This document shows, piece by piece, positions 14,249-24,841 of a stretch of DNA of 52,500 bases. The notes under the pieces are model-generated. The model saw only the letters and a list, made by a program, of their open reading frames with translations, was not told the DNA's origin and did no database searches. Each line of letters starts with the position of its first letter. Positions within the stretch are counted from its first letter, which is position 1. Source of the stretch: Neocallimastix lanati (nom. inval.) (taxonomy: Eukaryota > Neocallimastigomycota > Neocallimastigomycetes > Neocallimastigales > Neocallimastigaceae); NCBI GenBank assembly GCA_016946835.1, contig JACVTC010000072.1:157501-210000 (forward strand), given 5' to 3'. The translations under genes and the position numbers were made by a program.

Positions 14249-14651
14249 TGTTGGAATAGTAAAAAAAAAATGGTTACTATTCTTTTGAATGTAAATACAA
14301 AAAAAGAATAATAAAAATAACTACAAAAAAAAAAAAAATTATATATATATATATAATAACTAAGATGAAAATAAAGGGTGGCATGTCACAAAATGTAGAA
14401 GTTAAAGAAGAATACAAGGATGAACATAGGAACCTTTTTTTTTTCGATGATTATAACGATACTTCCTTTTTTTAATAGTGAAAAACTATTTCATCAAATA
14501 TACAAATGCAAGGAGTGAAGACATAAATAAAAGTGATGATACTAATCTTTAAAAAATTTTTTTTCCATTCACTTTGGATTCTGGCACCACATATCATATG
14601 ACACGAAATTTGGATTTGGATCAACTAGATAATAATAAAAGAGTTTTCAAT
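14249..14651 (+). pseudogene. copia zinc knuckle and aspartic protease remnant
   Basis: TGT at 14249 and TGT at 14290 bracket a knuckle with the spacing C-x2-C-x4-H-x4-C once a 10-A run is read two bases short. The second Cys is AGT (Ser) and the His is TAC (Tyr), so it could not bind zinc. At 14568-14651 the frame FTLDSGTTYHMTRNLDLDQ is open. DSGT followed by HM is the copia protease active-site signature (usually LDSGASxHM). A following segment reads FANGDYV, also typical of the domain. Confidence 0.8.
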
Positions 14652-14899
14652 AAAAAAAAATTTTTTTTTTTTCGCTAATGGAGATTACGTAAATTCAAAG
14701 TATATATAGGTGAATTTTAACGGATATATTAATGATAATAAAATTTTATTAAAAAAAAAAAAAATGTTCTTTTCATTCCAGAATTCAAAAAGAAATTTTT
14801 AATGTAGGGGGACTGTTTAACGGATAATCAGTTTAAAACATTATTTTTTTTCAATAACAATAATAAAAAAAAAAAAAATCTTTTTTCAATTTATAATAA

Positions 14900-15740
14900 A
14901 AATAATAATAAGGTAGGTACAGCTTGCTCCAATGGTACCTAAAACTTATATAATCTGGACGTCAAAACAAAAAAAAAAAATTACTTTTTCCAAGTAATAA
15001 TGATGTATGTATGTATATTGCCAATGAAGACAGTGAGTAAAAGTTTATATTTATGACATAAATGTAAACGTATTGGCCATTTCTGCATAAATAACTTTAA
15101 GAAAAATATTAACAAAAATAGATACTAAACAACCCTGTGAAAATATGTGCTTAAAAGCAAACATTAAAGATTTTTTTTTCCATTTAAATTAAATGGTAAT
15201 AGAGCAAGAGAACTTTTGGCGAAAGAATTCCCATGGTCACAGTGACTATCAATGATAAATCTATATATGGGAATAGATATTTCTTATCAATTTTTTAGAC
15301 CATTATTCAAGATTAAATTGGGTTATTTTTTAAAAAAAAATTAAAAAGTAATGCATTTAATAAATAATAAATTCATTTCATGATATAATAAAGTTAAAAA
15401 AAAATATATTTTTAATAAAACCATTCAAATATCTTTTCGTACAAAAAAACAGTATTGAATTTACGAAATAGTTCCTTTGAAGAATTTTGAAAATAATAAT
15501 GGCATGTCATGACATGGTCCATGAATTTCCCCCATTCCCCCTATTCATCACACCAAAATGGTAGGGATTGAAAGGACTTCCTACACAGGTACATTAAATC
15601 CCTAATGCAAAGAGCTATCTTTTGAAGAGGTAAAAAAATTAAAAAAATCATGTCTTTTATGGGGAGGAGGATGCCATAGACACGATTAAACTTTATTAAA
15701 TAATAATCATACCTCTCATAGCATTGTGATAGTGATAGTG
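14900..15740 (+). pseudogene. copia integrase remnant
   Basis: From left to right and in shifting frames: LYNLDV near 14949 (GAG-pre-integrase); L-stop-HKCKRIGHF near 15053-15090, matching LWHxRxGH; CENMCLKA near 15138 (HHCC finger, an extra residue between the Cys); DKSIYGNRYFLS with LDHYSRLNWV (15254-15333), the core preceding the second catalytic Asp; YSSHQNGR (15543-15566), matching the YSPQQNGR motif; and YGEEDAIDTI near 15658, matching FWGEAxxTA. A T run at 15291-15296 is two bases longer than the consensus frame allows. Non-functional. Confidence 0.88.
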
Positions 15741-16200
15741 ACATTAATAATTCTTATTCTATATGAATGATTACATGGGGAAAAAAAAACACACACAAAC
15801 AAAAAAAAAAAAAAGTCGATTTTTTTCTAAATTTTTTTTGTATTTTTTTTTTTTTGTTGTTGTTGTAACGTTTTTCTTCTAGATCCCAAGGAAAATTTCG
15901 TTAAAAAAAAAAAAAAAAATTTTTAAATTTCGCTCTCCCTACTATTCTCCTGGATTAGGATTTAAATCCTTCGGCTGATCGAGTTTAGTATAAATAACAA
16001 CTCAACAAATGATATAAATAATAATATAATTAAAAAAAAAAAATAATGATATTCTAAATTCAAAAAATACAAATAAAAATAACTATATACATAAAAGAAA
16101 ATTTATCAATGAAACTGAAAAAAAAAAATGATATATATATATATATATATATATAAAATGATTTAGAATCTCAAATTATTTAAATTTATCAAAAATTTAA
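15741..16200 (+). pseudogene. Linker between copia integrase and RT, degraded
   Basis: Mostly A/T runs. One island at about 15925-16020 reads RSPYYSPGLGFKSFG and then, in another frame, a stretch resembling YRVYNNNS. This is comparable with the G-[FY]-x-S-x-x-YRV segment at the C-terminal side of copia integrases. The assignment depends on context. Confidence 0.4.
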
Positions 16201-17110
16201 AAGAGGGTCAAGAGCTGGAACTACCGCTTAGTTTTAAGGATAATCATTGGAAGACCTGATAAAAAAAAAAGAATGATTAAAAAAAAACGGTTGAAAAAGA
16301 ATTGAATTGAATAATATGGGGAAAAAATAAAATAAAATAAAATAAAATAAAAAATGTTTATATACTATAGTAAAAAAAAAAAAAAATTACTCCAGATGAA
16401 AAAAAAAAAAAAAAAAAAAAAATTAATTTCTATTAAATGGGTTTTCAGTAATAAAAAAGAAAAGAGAGATGATAATGGGAAATATATATAGAGTTTAAGT
16501 TATAAAAGCAAGACTAGTTGCATGTGGGTTTATATATATATATATATATATCAAATATATAGTATAGAGATTATGATAAAGAAACTTTTTTCGCCAACAA
16601 CGTTAAAGACAAGATTCCTTCTGAATCATCGCAAAATCTTTCTGTTTGCTTTAATTTTGAGAAAGTGGGGCATATCTTAATACCGAAGTTAATGAAGACT
16701 TGTAGAGTTTTCAAAATTCCTGTTAAGTTTTTTGGAAACTTAAAAAATAAAGAGAGCAATATAGGGTTTTTAAAAAACAAGCCGGTAGAATGTGAAATAA
16801 TAAAAATGAAATAATACATGATTAAAAATTATATTTTTATCAGATCATTAAAAAAAGGGAACCCTTGTATTTTACTATAAAAAAAAAGCAAAAAAAAAAA
16901 AAAAAAAAAAGAGATCTTAAAAATAATATTTCATATATATTAGCATATTAGCATTATACGTTAATTGGTATAATTACATTAGTAATTACATTAGGAAAGA
17001 AGAACGGAAATTAATCTTGTTAAATCAGAAATTAAAAAAAAAAAGTTATACGACTTTAAGTGATATTGGATCAATAGATTTTATAATAGGAATAACAGGA
17101 ATAAAATTCA
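16201..17110 (+). pseudogene. copia reverse transcriptase remnant
   Basis: Recognisable blocks: LPLSFKD near 16216 and a GELNNMG-like piece near 16303; RDYDKETFF at 16566 (cf. DYxETFxP); AYLNTEVNEDL at 16670-16702 followed by a TAG where Tyr is expected (cf. AFLNGxLxExIYM); a KRAI-stop-GF...QAGRM block near 16752-16792 (cf. KALYGLKQAGRxW); NPCIFY at about 16860 (cf. DPCVY); LYVNWYN at about 16955, where YVDD is expected, so the catalytic Asp pair is lost; and SDIGSIDFIIGI at 17059-17094 (cf. DLGxxxxFLGI). Confidence 0.82.
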
Positions 17111-17475
17111 TTAAAACAAAAATCAAAACAAAACAAAAAAAAAATAAAAAATAAAAAATAAAAAATAAAAAAAAAAAAGTGAAATAATATAATTCATCAA
17201 ATACAATATTTAAATAAAATTCCTAAAAATTTTTGAAATAGATCAAAAAAATTATAATAATAAAATGTATAACAAGTTTTATCTTATTAATACAAAAAAA
17301 GAAGAATGAAGGAAAAGAAAAAAAAAAAATATGGAATTCTACCGATGAAAATTGATTGACTAAAATGGTTTTTTAAAAAAAAAAAATTTTTTTAAAGGTA
17401 CTTAAAAAGTGTAACAAAAAAAAAAAAAAAAAAAAAAAATTTTTTTTTTATAGATTAATTGAATGAAGAGAGATG

Positions 17476-17521
<46 letters not shown>

Positions 17522-17529
17522 AACAACTG

Positions 17530-17686
17530 AATTTTATAAATCAACATAGGAGGGGGGAATACATCAATTTCAATGATACTCAAAACTTCAACATTGTATA
17601 TCGAATATCTACTGCCGAAAGTGAATATTACTATCTCAATGAATGCGCAATTGAAACGTATATGGTTTAGAAATTAAATTTAATTC

Positions 17687-17690
<4 letters not shown>
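17530..17690 (+). pseudogene. copia RNase H remnant
   Basis: A 22-codon open frame at 17602-17667 reads RISTAESEYYYLNECAIE, matching the highly conserved copia RNase H motif STAEAEYxAL. One base out of frame it continues as RIWFRN, matching the following xWxRxL. It is preceded by a G-rich patch AGGAGGGGGG near 17549 and followed by T runs. Confidence 0.85.
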
Positions 17691-17737
<47 letters not shown>

Positions 17738-17775
17738 ATACATTTTTATTTTTTTTCTAAAGTAAAGAGTTAATA

Positions 17776-17822
<47 letters not shown>

Positions 17823-17936
17823 ACCATTTTCCCCAAAGTTTTTCCTCACAAGAGGTTTTTTTTTTACATCAGAAGAATATGGTGGTTAGGGTTACAGGGA
17901 AGTATTTCTCCCCCCTCATATATATATATGTGTAAA

Positions 17937-18000
<64 letters not shown>

Positions 18001-18429
18001 AATTCTAAATCTCCTATGTAATAAAATATTGTATTTAACTGTTGGCCTGAGAGAATTATCTATTATTTAATATTTTTAGGAGGAAATTACGAAACATTGG
18101 GAGGGTATATTTCATGTATCCATCTATTTTACTTAAGTGATATAGATATATATCTACTAGAAAAAAAAAAAAAAAAAAAAAAAAAATTGGCAATTTTTCT
18201 TTTCTGACGTTTATGCATTTTTGCCTAACCCCTTGTGACTCCCTCCATCATACCTTCATACCTCAATATTTCCCACTGTCCCTGAAAGGGTGGGGGGAAA
18301 GGGGAGGGTTGAAACAAAAAGCGTTATATACAGGAAATAAAAAAAATAAAATATAAAAAAAATAAAAAAAAATAACAAAAAATAAAAAAAATAAAAAAAT
18401 ATAAAAAAAATGAAAAAAATATAAAAAAA

Positions 18430-18476
<47 letters not shown>

Positions 18477-18900
18477 GTTATAACAAACTATCCAATTCTT
18501 CTTCTTCTTACCAACTTAGATAATCAGGAATTCTACAAAAAAAAAAATACTTGAATTAATTTTTTTTTTTTTTTTCATATTATCAATCTTAATTAACCTT
18601 CTTATTAGGAAGGTTTCATCAAAAAAAAAAAAAAAAAATTTTTTTTTGTCACTTCTTCTGAAGCGATACATATTCCATACATGAAAAGAATAAATATCTT
18701 TTTTTTTTTTTTTTTTTTTTTTTTTTATCTCTCCTTTACTTCACCACTCTCATTCATATTTGGATGATATATATTTAAATTCAGATAAATTAATTGTATC
18801 TCCATTTATATTATTCATTTTTTTTTTTCATTAAAAAAAAAAAAAAAAAAATTAGAGGATGTTTTATTTTGAAAATTAGTTGGTAGTGATGGCATGGAAA
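17691..18900. other. Homopolymer-rich DNA after the copia relic, no gene seen
   Basis: Contains T runs of over 30 bases (17692-17731, 17778-17820), an ATT array (17938-18000), an A run of about 45 (18428-18474) and a purine-rich patch GGGGGGAAAGGGGAGGG near 18290-18306. A copia polypurine tract and 3' LTR would be expected in this interval. The purine patch is a candidate, but no LTR partner was found. Confidence 0.5.
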
Positions 18901-18907
18901 AGAAAAA

Positions 18908-18910
18908 AAA

Positions 18911-18950
<40 letters not shown>

Positions 18951-19091
18951 GAATAATAATAAGAATAAGAATAAGAATAAGAATAAGAATAAGAATAAGA
19001 ATAAGAATAAGAATAAGAATAAGAATAAGAATAAGAATAAGAATAAGAATAAGAATAAGAATAAGAATAAGAATAAGAATAAAATAAAAAA
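18908..19091. repeat. AAT trinucleotide then (AATAAG)n hexanucleotide array
   Basis: An AAT array (about 18911-18950) passes into a long, nearly perfect AATAAG hexamer array (about 18955-19080). The frame through it (Asn-Lys repeats) is a repeat artefact. Confidence 0.9.
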
Positions 19092-19290
19092 AAATAAAAA
19101 AAAAATGAATGAATATTTTTTTTTTTTTTTTTTTTTTTTTTAGGGAAGGATGGATGAATATTTTTGTGAATTTTATTCTTTTCTTTTCTTTTCTTTTCTA
19201 TTATTTTACAAGTTTTGCATTATCATTTATATCATTTTTAGAAATTGATGGTGATTGTTGATTAAGATTTAATATTTTAAAAAAAAAAAA

Positions 19291-19690
19291 AATTCATAAG
19301 CAATGAACCTCACCTTCAAGATGATAAGAATTTTCTATGTTAAAAAAAAAAGAGGGAATATTCTTATTCTTATAAGATTTTCTATGTTAAAAAAACGAGG
19401 GAATATTCTTATTCTTATAAGATTTTCTATGTTAAAAAAAAGAGGGAATATTCTTATTCTTATAAGATTTTCTATGTTAAAAAAAAGAGGGAATATTCTT
19501 ATTCTTATAAGATTTTCTATGTTAAAAAAAAGAGGGAATATTCTTATTCTTATAAGATTTTTTATATTTTTTTAAAAAAAAAAAAAAAAAAAATTCATAA
19601 GCAATGAACCTCACCTCAACCTTCAAGATGATAAGAATTTTCTATGTTTAAAAAAAAAGAGGGAATATTCTTATTCTTATAAGATTTTCT

Positions 19691-19724
<34 letters not shown>

Positions 19725-19735
19725 GGAATATCTTA
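19291..19735. repeat. 45-bp tandem repeat inside a duplicated module
   Basis: Unit of 45 bp (TTCTATGTT, A run, GAGGG, AATATTCTTATTCTTATAAG...), five units between about 19331 and 19560. The block starts with AATTCATAAGCAATGAACCT (19291) directly after an A run. The same start recurs at 19592, again after an A run, followed by one or two more units, so a larger module is duplicated. The unit is 15 codons, which keeps one frame open by chance. Confidence 0.88.
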
Positions 19736-20356
19736 CTGTATTTTTTTTTTTTTTTTTTTAGCAATTTTTTTTTAAAGCCTTTCTTTTTTTAAAGCAATTT
19801 TTTTTTTTAAAGCATTTTTTTTAGTCAAGTTGACCCTTCTCCTTGCATTATAGTCTCTGTTCGCTTATATACTAGTTTCGTAAAAAAAAAAAAAAAAAGT
19901 AAAAGTAAAAGTAACCCCTTTTTTGTTGAGTCATTAGCCCAGAGGCATTAGTTTTTTTTTTTTTTTTTTTTTTTTTTTTCCTTTTTTTTTTTTTTTTTTT
20001 TCTGTGGAGAGAGAGCCGTAGAATCTCACCGCACACATCAAGTAAAACATGGCTTTTGAATAATCCCTAAAAAAATGAATGATTTTTGGTACTTTGTTAC
20101 TTTGTTACTTTGGTTAAAACTTTGGTTAAAACTTTAAACAAAACAAAACAAAAAAAAACAATCCTCAATTTCTTCATTCCCCCATTTCCCAATCCCATCC
20201 TCAATTCCTTTTTTTTTAAAAAAAAAAAAAAAAATTTTAAATCCATAATATTGGACAATAACTGACTAATAGCAAACCAACTTTTTTTCATAAAAGTTTT
20301 TTTTTTCAATATCCATAAAAAAATATTTCATTTTGAAATTTTTTTTTTTTTACAGG

Positions 20357-20393
<37 letters not shown>

Positions 20394-20420
20394 GCATTTT
20401 TTAGAAACTTTTTAGAAGCC
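19736..20420. other. Homopolymer-rich DNA, no gene seen
   Basis: Long T runs (19741-19759, 19950-20000) and an A run of about 40 (20357-20391) separate short more complex patches, e.g. around 19830-19880 and 20000-20060. No product or RNA gene can be supported. Confidence 0.5.
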
Positions 20421-20610
20421 TAAAGGGTTCCCATCGGGGAGGGACTACTCTTTCAATAACAAGAAGGACATCGTTTCTGGACCGTCGTCTTCAACCCTAT
20501 TGGCGGCGGTTTTGACAACCTCGATATGAAATTTATATCCACATCTGGTACTTCGAAGTACAGTTACCCAATCGGAAACCAATTTTATATATTAATTGAG
20601 CTTTAGTGTC
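20421..20610 (+). pseudogene. Coding-like relic, unidentified
   Basis: From 20460 a 48-codon frame is open to a TAG in the ELSF context near 20604. It uses C/G-ending codons (ACC GTC GTC TTC AAC, GGC GGC GGT) unlike its surroundings. It includes RFWTVVFNPIGGGFDNLDM and KYSYPIGNQFYI. The same frame continues upstream past one TAA as RVPIGEGLLFQ. The codon style matches well-expressed genes such as GH45 in this window. I do not recognise the family. A fragment of a secreted protein is possible but unproven. Confidence 0.4.
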
Positions 20611-20744
20611 ATCTCTAAAAAGTTGTTTTCTCAAATTCAAATTCTTTTTTTTTTTTTTTTTTTTTTAATGGAAATTTATATCAAATTTGTCTGAAAAAAA
20701 AAAAAAGTTTATCGATGTATGAATTACAATAATAATATAGTATA

Positions 20745-20783
<39 letters not shown>

Positions 20784-21234
20784 ATTTTATTGTAAGAAAA
20801 AGAAATGACGGTATTCCTAAAAAATAAAACACCATCCATAAGAATACAATTAGCACACATAATAATACATAAATATTTTTTAACGGATATATCTATATAT
20901 TATTTAATTTTTATTTTTTATTTTTTTTTTTTTTTTTTATTATTTTTTTTAATTCAGTACATAATGATTTATTTTACATGAAAAATGTATGTCTATACTA
21001 TACATACATATAATACATTGATAGAAAAGTAAAAAAAATTTTTTTTCTTTTTTTTTAAATATTTTTTATCATTTTACTATGATTTATTTTATTTATAATT
21101 ATAAATAATATTAAAATAATATTATTAATTTTATTTTTATTTATTTATTTTATTTATTTATTTCTACTTATTTACTTATTTACTTATTTATTTAATTTTT
21201 TTTGTTTTGTTTTTGTTTTGTTTTTCTTTTTCCT
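20611..21234. other. AT-rich DNA 3' of the 12-residue-repeat gene
   Basis: T and A runs, a TA array (20736-20766) and TTTA repeats just below 21235. This is the 3' flank of the minus-strand gene at 21235-21612. No other feature is supported. Confidence 0.5.
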
Positions 21235-21612
21235 TTATGGTTTTAATAAAGCCTTAAAATCTTCAGGGAAACTTCTGTAACGAGCCTTAAGAGATTCCGG
21301 AACACCATTAGGGAAATGTTTTTTAATAGGTTCAGGAACGCCACTTTGGAACATGACCATGATGTCGACGGGAGTTTTACCCTTAAATAAGTTTCTAATT
21401 TCATCTGGAATTCCGTTTGGAAACATTTCCTTAAATTCTGGAGGCAAACCACCGTACTTTTTCTTAAGTTTAGCAGGACCATCATTTAAATAGAAATAAT
21501 ACATTTCTTCAGGAATACCATCGGGGAAAAGTTCTTTCATGGTATATTCATCATCATGTTCTTGAATGTATTGAATTTTCTTAATAATTTCACTAATAGG
21601 AGAAACAGTCAT
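21235..21612 (-). CDS. Small protein of 12-residue FPNGIP-type repeats (125 aa)
   Basis: A complete intronless frame of 125 codons. After a 28-residue N-terminal segment, eight units start at residues 29, 41, 53, 64, 76, 88, 100 and 112, seven spacings of 12 with one of 11. The best units read FPDGIPEEMYYF, FPNGIPDEIRNL and FPNGVPESLKAR. The pattern is aromatic, P, N/D, G, aliphatic, P, acidic, x, hydrophobic, K/R, x, x. Each unit would give a turn (NG-P) followed by a short amphipathic helix. There is no signal peptide, transmembrane helix or cysteine, so a cytosolic protein is likely. Codon use is better ordered than the flanks. A paralogue lies at 32193-32441 on the other strand. I do not recognise the family and assign no function. 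Confidence 0.85.
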   Translation of the reverse strand: MTVSPISEIIKKIQYIQEHDDEYTMKELFPDGIPEEMYYFYLNDGPAKLKKKYGGLPPEFKEMFPNGIPDEIRNLFKGKTPVDIMVMFQSGVPEPIKKHFPNGVPESLKARYRSFPEDFKALLKP

Positions 21613-21990
21613 TTGTTTCTATACTATACATTTCGAAAGAGAATAATAACAACAATAATATAAATATATAAAATAAATAGATATTAGTGTTAATTAGTAA
21701 TATTAATAATTAATATAGTTAATACAAAATAATAATAATAATAATAATAATAACTTTAAAAGATATATATATTTAGTCTCTATTTTTATTTTTCTAATTA
21801 TAAAAAAATTTAAAAAATTATTATTCATTTGATATTTTAATAATTATTGATTATTTATCTTAATATTTTTTGTTAAAGTCAATATTTTGATACTATCGTA
21901 ATTATATCAATATATGGCTTTTTTATTTATTCATTTATTTATTTAATATTTAAAATGTTCGGTGGTAATATTATTATTATAATATTAGGT

Positions 21991-22032
<42 letters not shown>

Positions 22033-23179
22033 TAAATATGCTATATATTTATATCATATTAACATGTAATTTTATGTCACAGCACTATGTTTTATTGAAT
22101 TGAAAATTATTGTTGTCATTATTTTTATTTTTTTTAGTAGTTATAAAAAAATAATAACACTCATTGATTTATTTTTAAAATATATATATAGATAATATTT
22201 GTCTCATTTTAGTTAAAATGACTCTTGAATTAAATGATATATATATTAATTTATCTTCTTCACTACTTGTATAATAGTATGTGTATTTATTGGGATTTAT
22301 TGGGAATTCTTTTAAAATTATATTAAAATTTCATTAATGTCTAATAAAATATAAAAAAGTAATTTTATTGATAACAAATTGTCCCATCATGTAGTTCATT
22401 CATTTAAATTTACCTTTTAATATAATTAAAAAACAAATAAAGGAGTAAATGAAGAATTTATTTTTTTTTTCTATTATTAAAAATAATACTAATAATAGTA
22501 ATTTAATAAATAATTAAATATTGTTAATTATTTTTATATTTATTAGTTCAAAATGTTAAGATATAAATATATTTTTTGTATTTTGTTAAAAAATATATAT
22601 ATATGTATAATAATGAAATAAAATAAATTATTATAATATAATAAAAAAAAAAAAAAAAATTAAAAAATAGATATAAAATGAAAAGAAAAATGAAAGAAAA
22701 AAACAAAATCTATTTATACCTTTTTTTTTAACTTTTTTTTTTTATTATATTTTATAATAAGAATTATTAATAAAATTTAATAATAAAAAAATAAAAAAAT
22801 AAAAAAGATAAAGATCGAATTCTTTTAAAACTTTTTAAGTTTAAAAAAAAAAAAAAATTAAAATAAAAATTAAAATAAAGATTAAAAAATAAAAAAAAAA
22901 AAAAAATAAAATAATTATAAAAATAATATAAAAAAATTTTTTCTTCCAATTTTATTTTAATATTTTCTTTGAAACTAGGTTCTATGGCAAATGTATTTCT
23001 TTTAAGCACTGAGGATTAATTTAATCATGAAAAATTGATGAAAATAGTGGCTTGATAATTCACATATTTTTTTCAATAAAATTAAATAAAATAAAATAAA
23101 ATTAAATAATAAAAGAAAATAAAAAAAGAAAATAAAAAAATTAAATAATAGATGCAAAATTTATTAAGTTATAATAATT

Positions 23180-23218
<39 letters not shown>

Positions 23219-23250
23219 AACCTAAAAAAAAATTATTTAATAAATTTAAC
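21613..23250. other. AT-rich DNA, no gene seen
   Basis: 5' flank of the repeat-protein gene, with an AAT array (21729-21752) and long T runs (21994-22027, 23184-23217). The open frame in 22767-23009 is composed of A-run translations and is rejected. Confidence 0.55.
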
Positions 23251-24841
23251 ACAAAAACATTATTATTAATAAATAATAAATAATAAATAATTAATAATAA
23301 ATAATAAAAAGAGTATTTATTAATAAATAATAAAAAGAGTATTTATTAATAAACAATAAATAATAAAAAGAATTTATTAATAAATAATGGAATAAAAAGA
23401 GTATTTATTTAATAAATAATAAATAATAAAAAGAGTATTTATTAATAAATAATAAATAATAAATAATAAAAAGAGTATTTATTAATAAATAATAAATAAT
23501 AATAAGAGTATTTATTAATAAATAATAAATAATAAATAATAAAAAGAGTATTTATTAATAAATAATAAATAATAAATAATAAATAATAAAAAGAGTATTT
23601 ATTAATAAATAATAAATAATAAATAATAAATAATAAAAAGAGTATTTATTAATAAATAATAAATAATAAATAATAAAAAGAGTATTTATTAATAAATAAT
23701 AAATAATAAATAATAAAAAGAGTATTTATTAATAAATAATAAATAATAAATAATAAAAAGAGTATTTATTAATAAATAATAAATAATAAATAATAAATAA
23801 TAAATAATAAATAATAAATAATAAATAATAAATAATAAATAATAAATAATAAATAATAAATAATAAATAATAAATAATAAATAATAAATAATAAATAATA
23901 AATAATAAATAATAAATAATAAATAATAAATAATAAATAATAAATAATAAATAATAAATAATAAATAATAAAAAGAGTATTTATTAATAAATAATAAATA
24001 ATAAATAATAAATAATAAATAATAAAAAGAGTATTTATTAATAAATAATAAATAATAAATAATAAATAATAAAAAGAGTATTTATTAATAAATAATAAAT
24101 AATAAATAATAAATAATAAAAAGAGTATTTATTAATAAATAATAAATAATAAATAATAAATAATAAATAATAAATAATAAATAATAAATAATAAATAATA
24201 AATAATAAATAATAAATAATAAATAATAAATAATAAATAATAAATAATAAATAATAAAAAGAGTATTTATTAATAAATAATAAATAATAAATAATAAATA
24301 ATAAAAAGAGTATTTATTAATAAATAATAAATAATAAATAATAAATAATAAAAAGAGTATTTATTAATAAATAATAAATAATAAATAATAAATAATAAAA
24401 AGAGAATTTATTAATAAATAATAAATAATAAATAATAAAAAGAGTATTTATTAATAAATAATAAATAATAAATAATAAAAAGAGTATTTATTAATAAATA
24501 ATAAATAATAAATAATAAATAATAAAAAGAGTATTTATTAATAAATAATAAATAATAAATAATAAATAATAAAAAGAGTATTTATTAATAAATAATAAAT
24601 AATAAATAATAAAAAGAGTATTTATTAATAAATAATAAATAATAAATAATAAATAATAAAAAGAGTATTTATTAATAAATAATAAATAATAAATAATAAA
24701 AAGAGTATTTATTAATAAATAATAAATAATAAATAATAAAAAGAGTATTTATTAATAAATAATAAATAATAAATAATAAAAAGAGTATTTATTAATAAAT
24801 AATAAATAATAAATAATAAATAAAAAAAAAAAAAAAAAAAA

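Larger units (their letters stand above)
13191..17690 (+). mobile_element. Decayed Ty1/copia retrotransposon (Gag-PR-IN-RT-RNase H)
   Basis: Segments of all copia domains occur in the order diagnostic of Ty1/copia, with integrase before reverse transcriptase: Gag-like (13191-13800), a CCHC zinc knuckle remnant (14249-14292), aspartic protease LDSGTTYHMT (14568-14651), pre-integrase and integrase (about 14940-15720), RT (about 16215-17100) and RNase H STAESEYYYLNECAIE (17602-17690). No long open frame remains. Stops and frameshifts are frequent, and many coincide with A or T runs of 8-40 bases. The internal region is about 4.5 kb, normal for copia. No LTR pair was identified. Its base composition is clearly less AT-rich than its surroundings. 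Confidence 0.88.

Noticed and set aside
15541-15744. 67-residue minus-strand frame
   Set aside because: Antisense shadow of the copia integrase remnant.
15935-15995. Possible tRNA fragment (GGATTTAAATCC with neighbouring GATCGAG)
   Set aside because: No acceptor, D or anticodon stems can be drawn; it fits better as the copia integrase-RT linker.
16571-16819. 82-residue minus-strand frame
   Set aside because: Antisense shadow of the copia RT remnant.
18283-18312. Polypurine tract of the copia element
   Set aside because: Purine-rich and in a plausible place, but no LTR boundary or partner repeat could be found, so not called.
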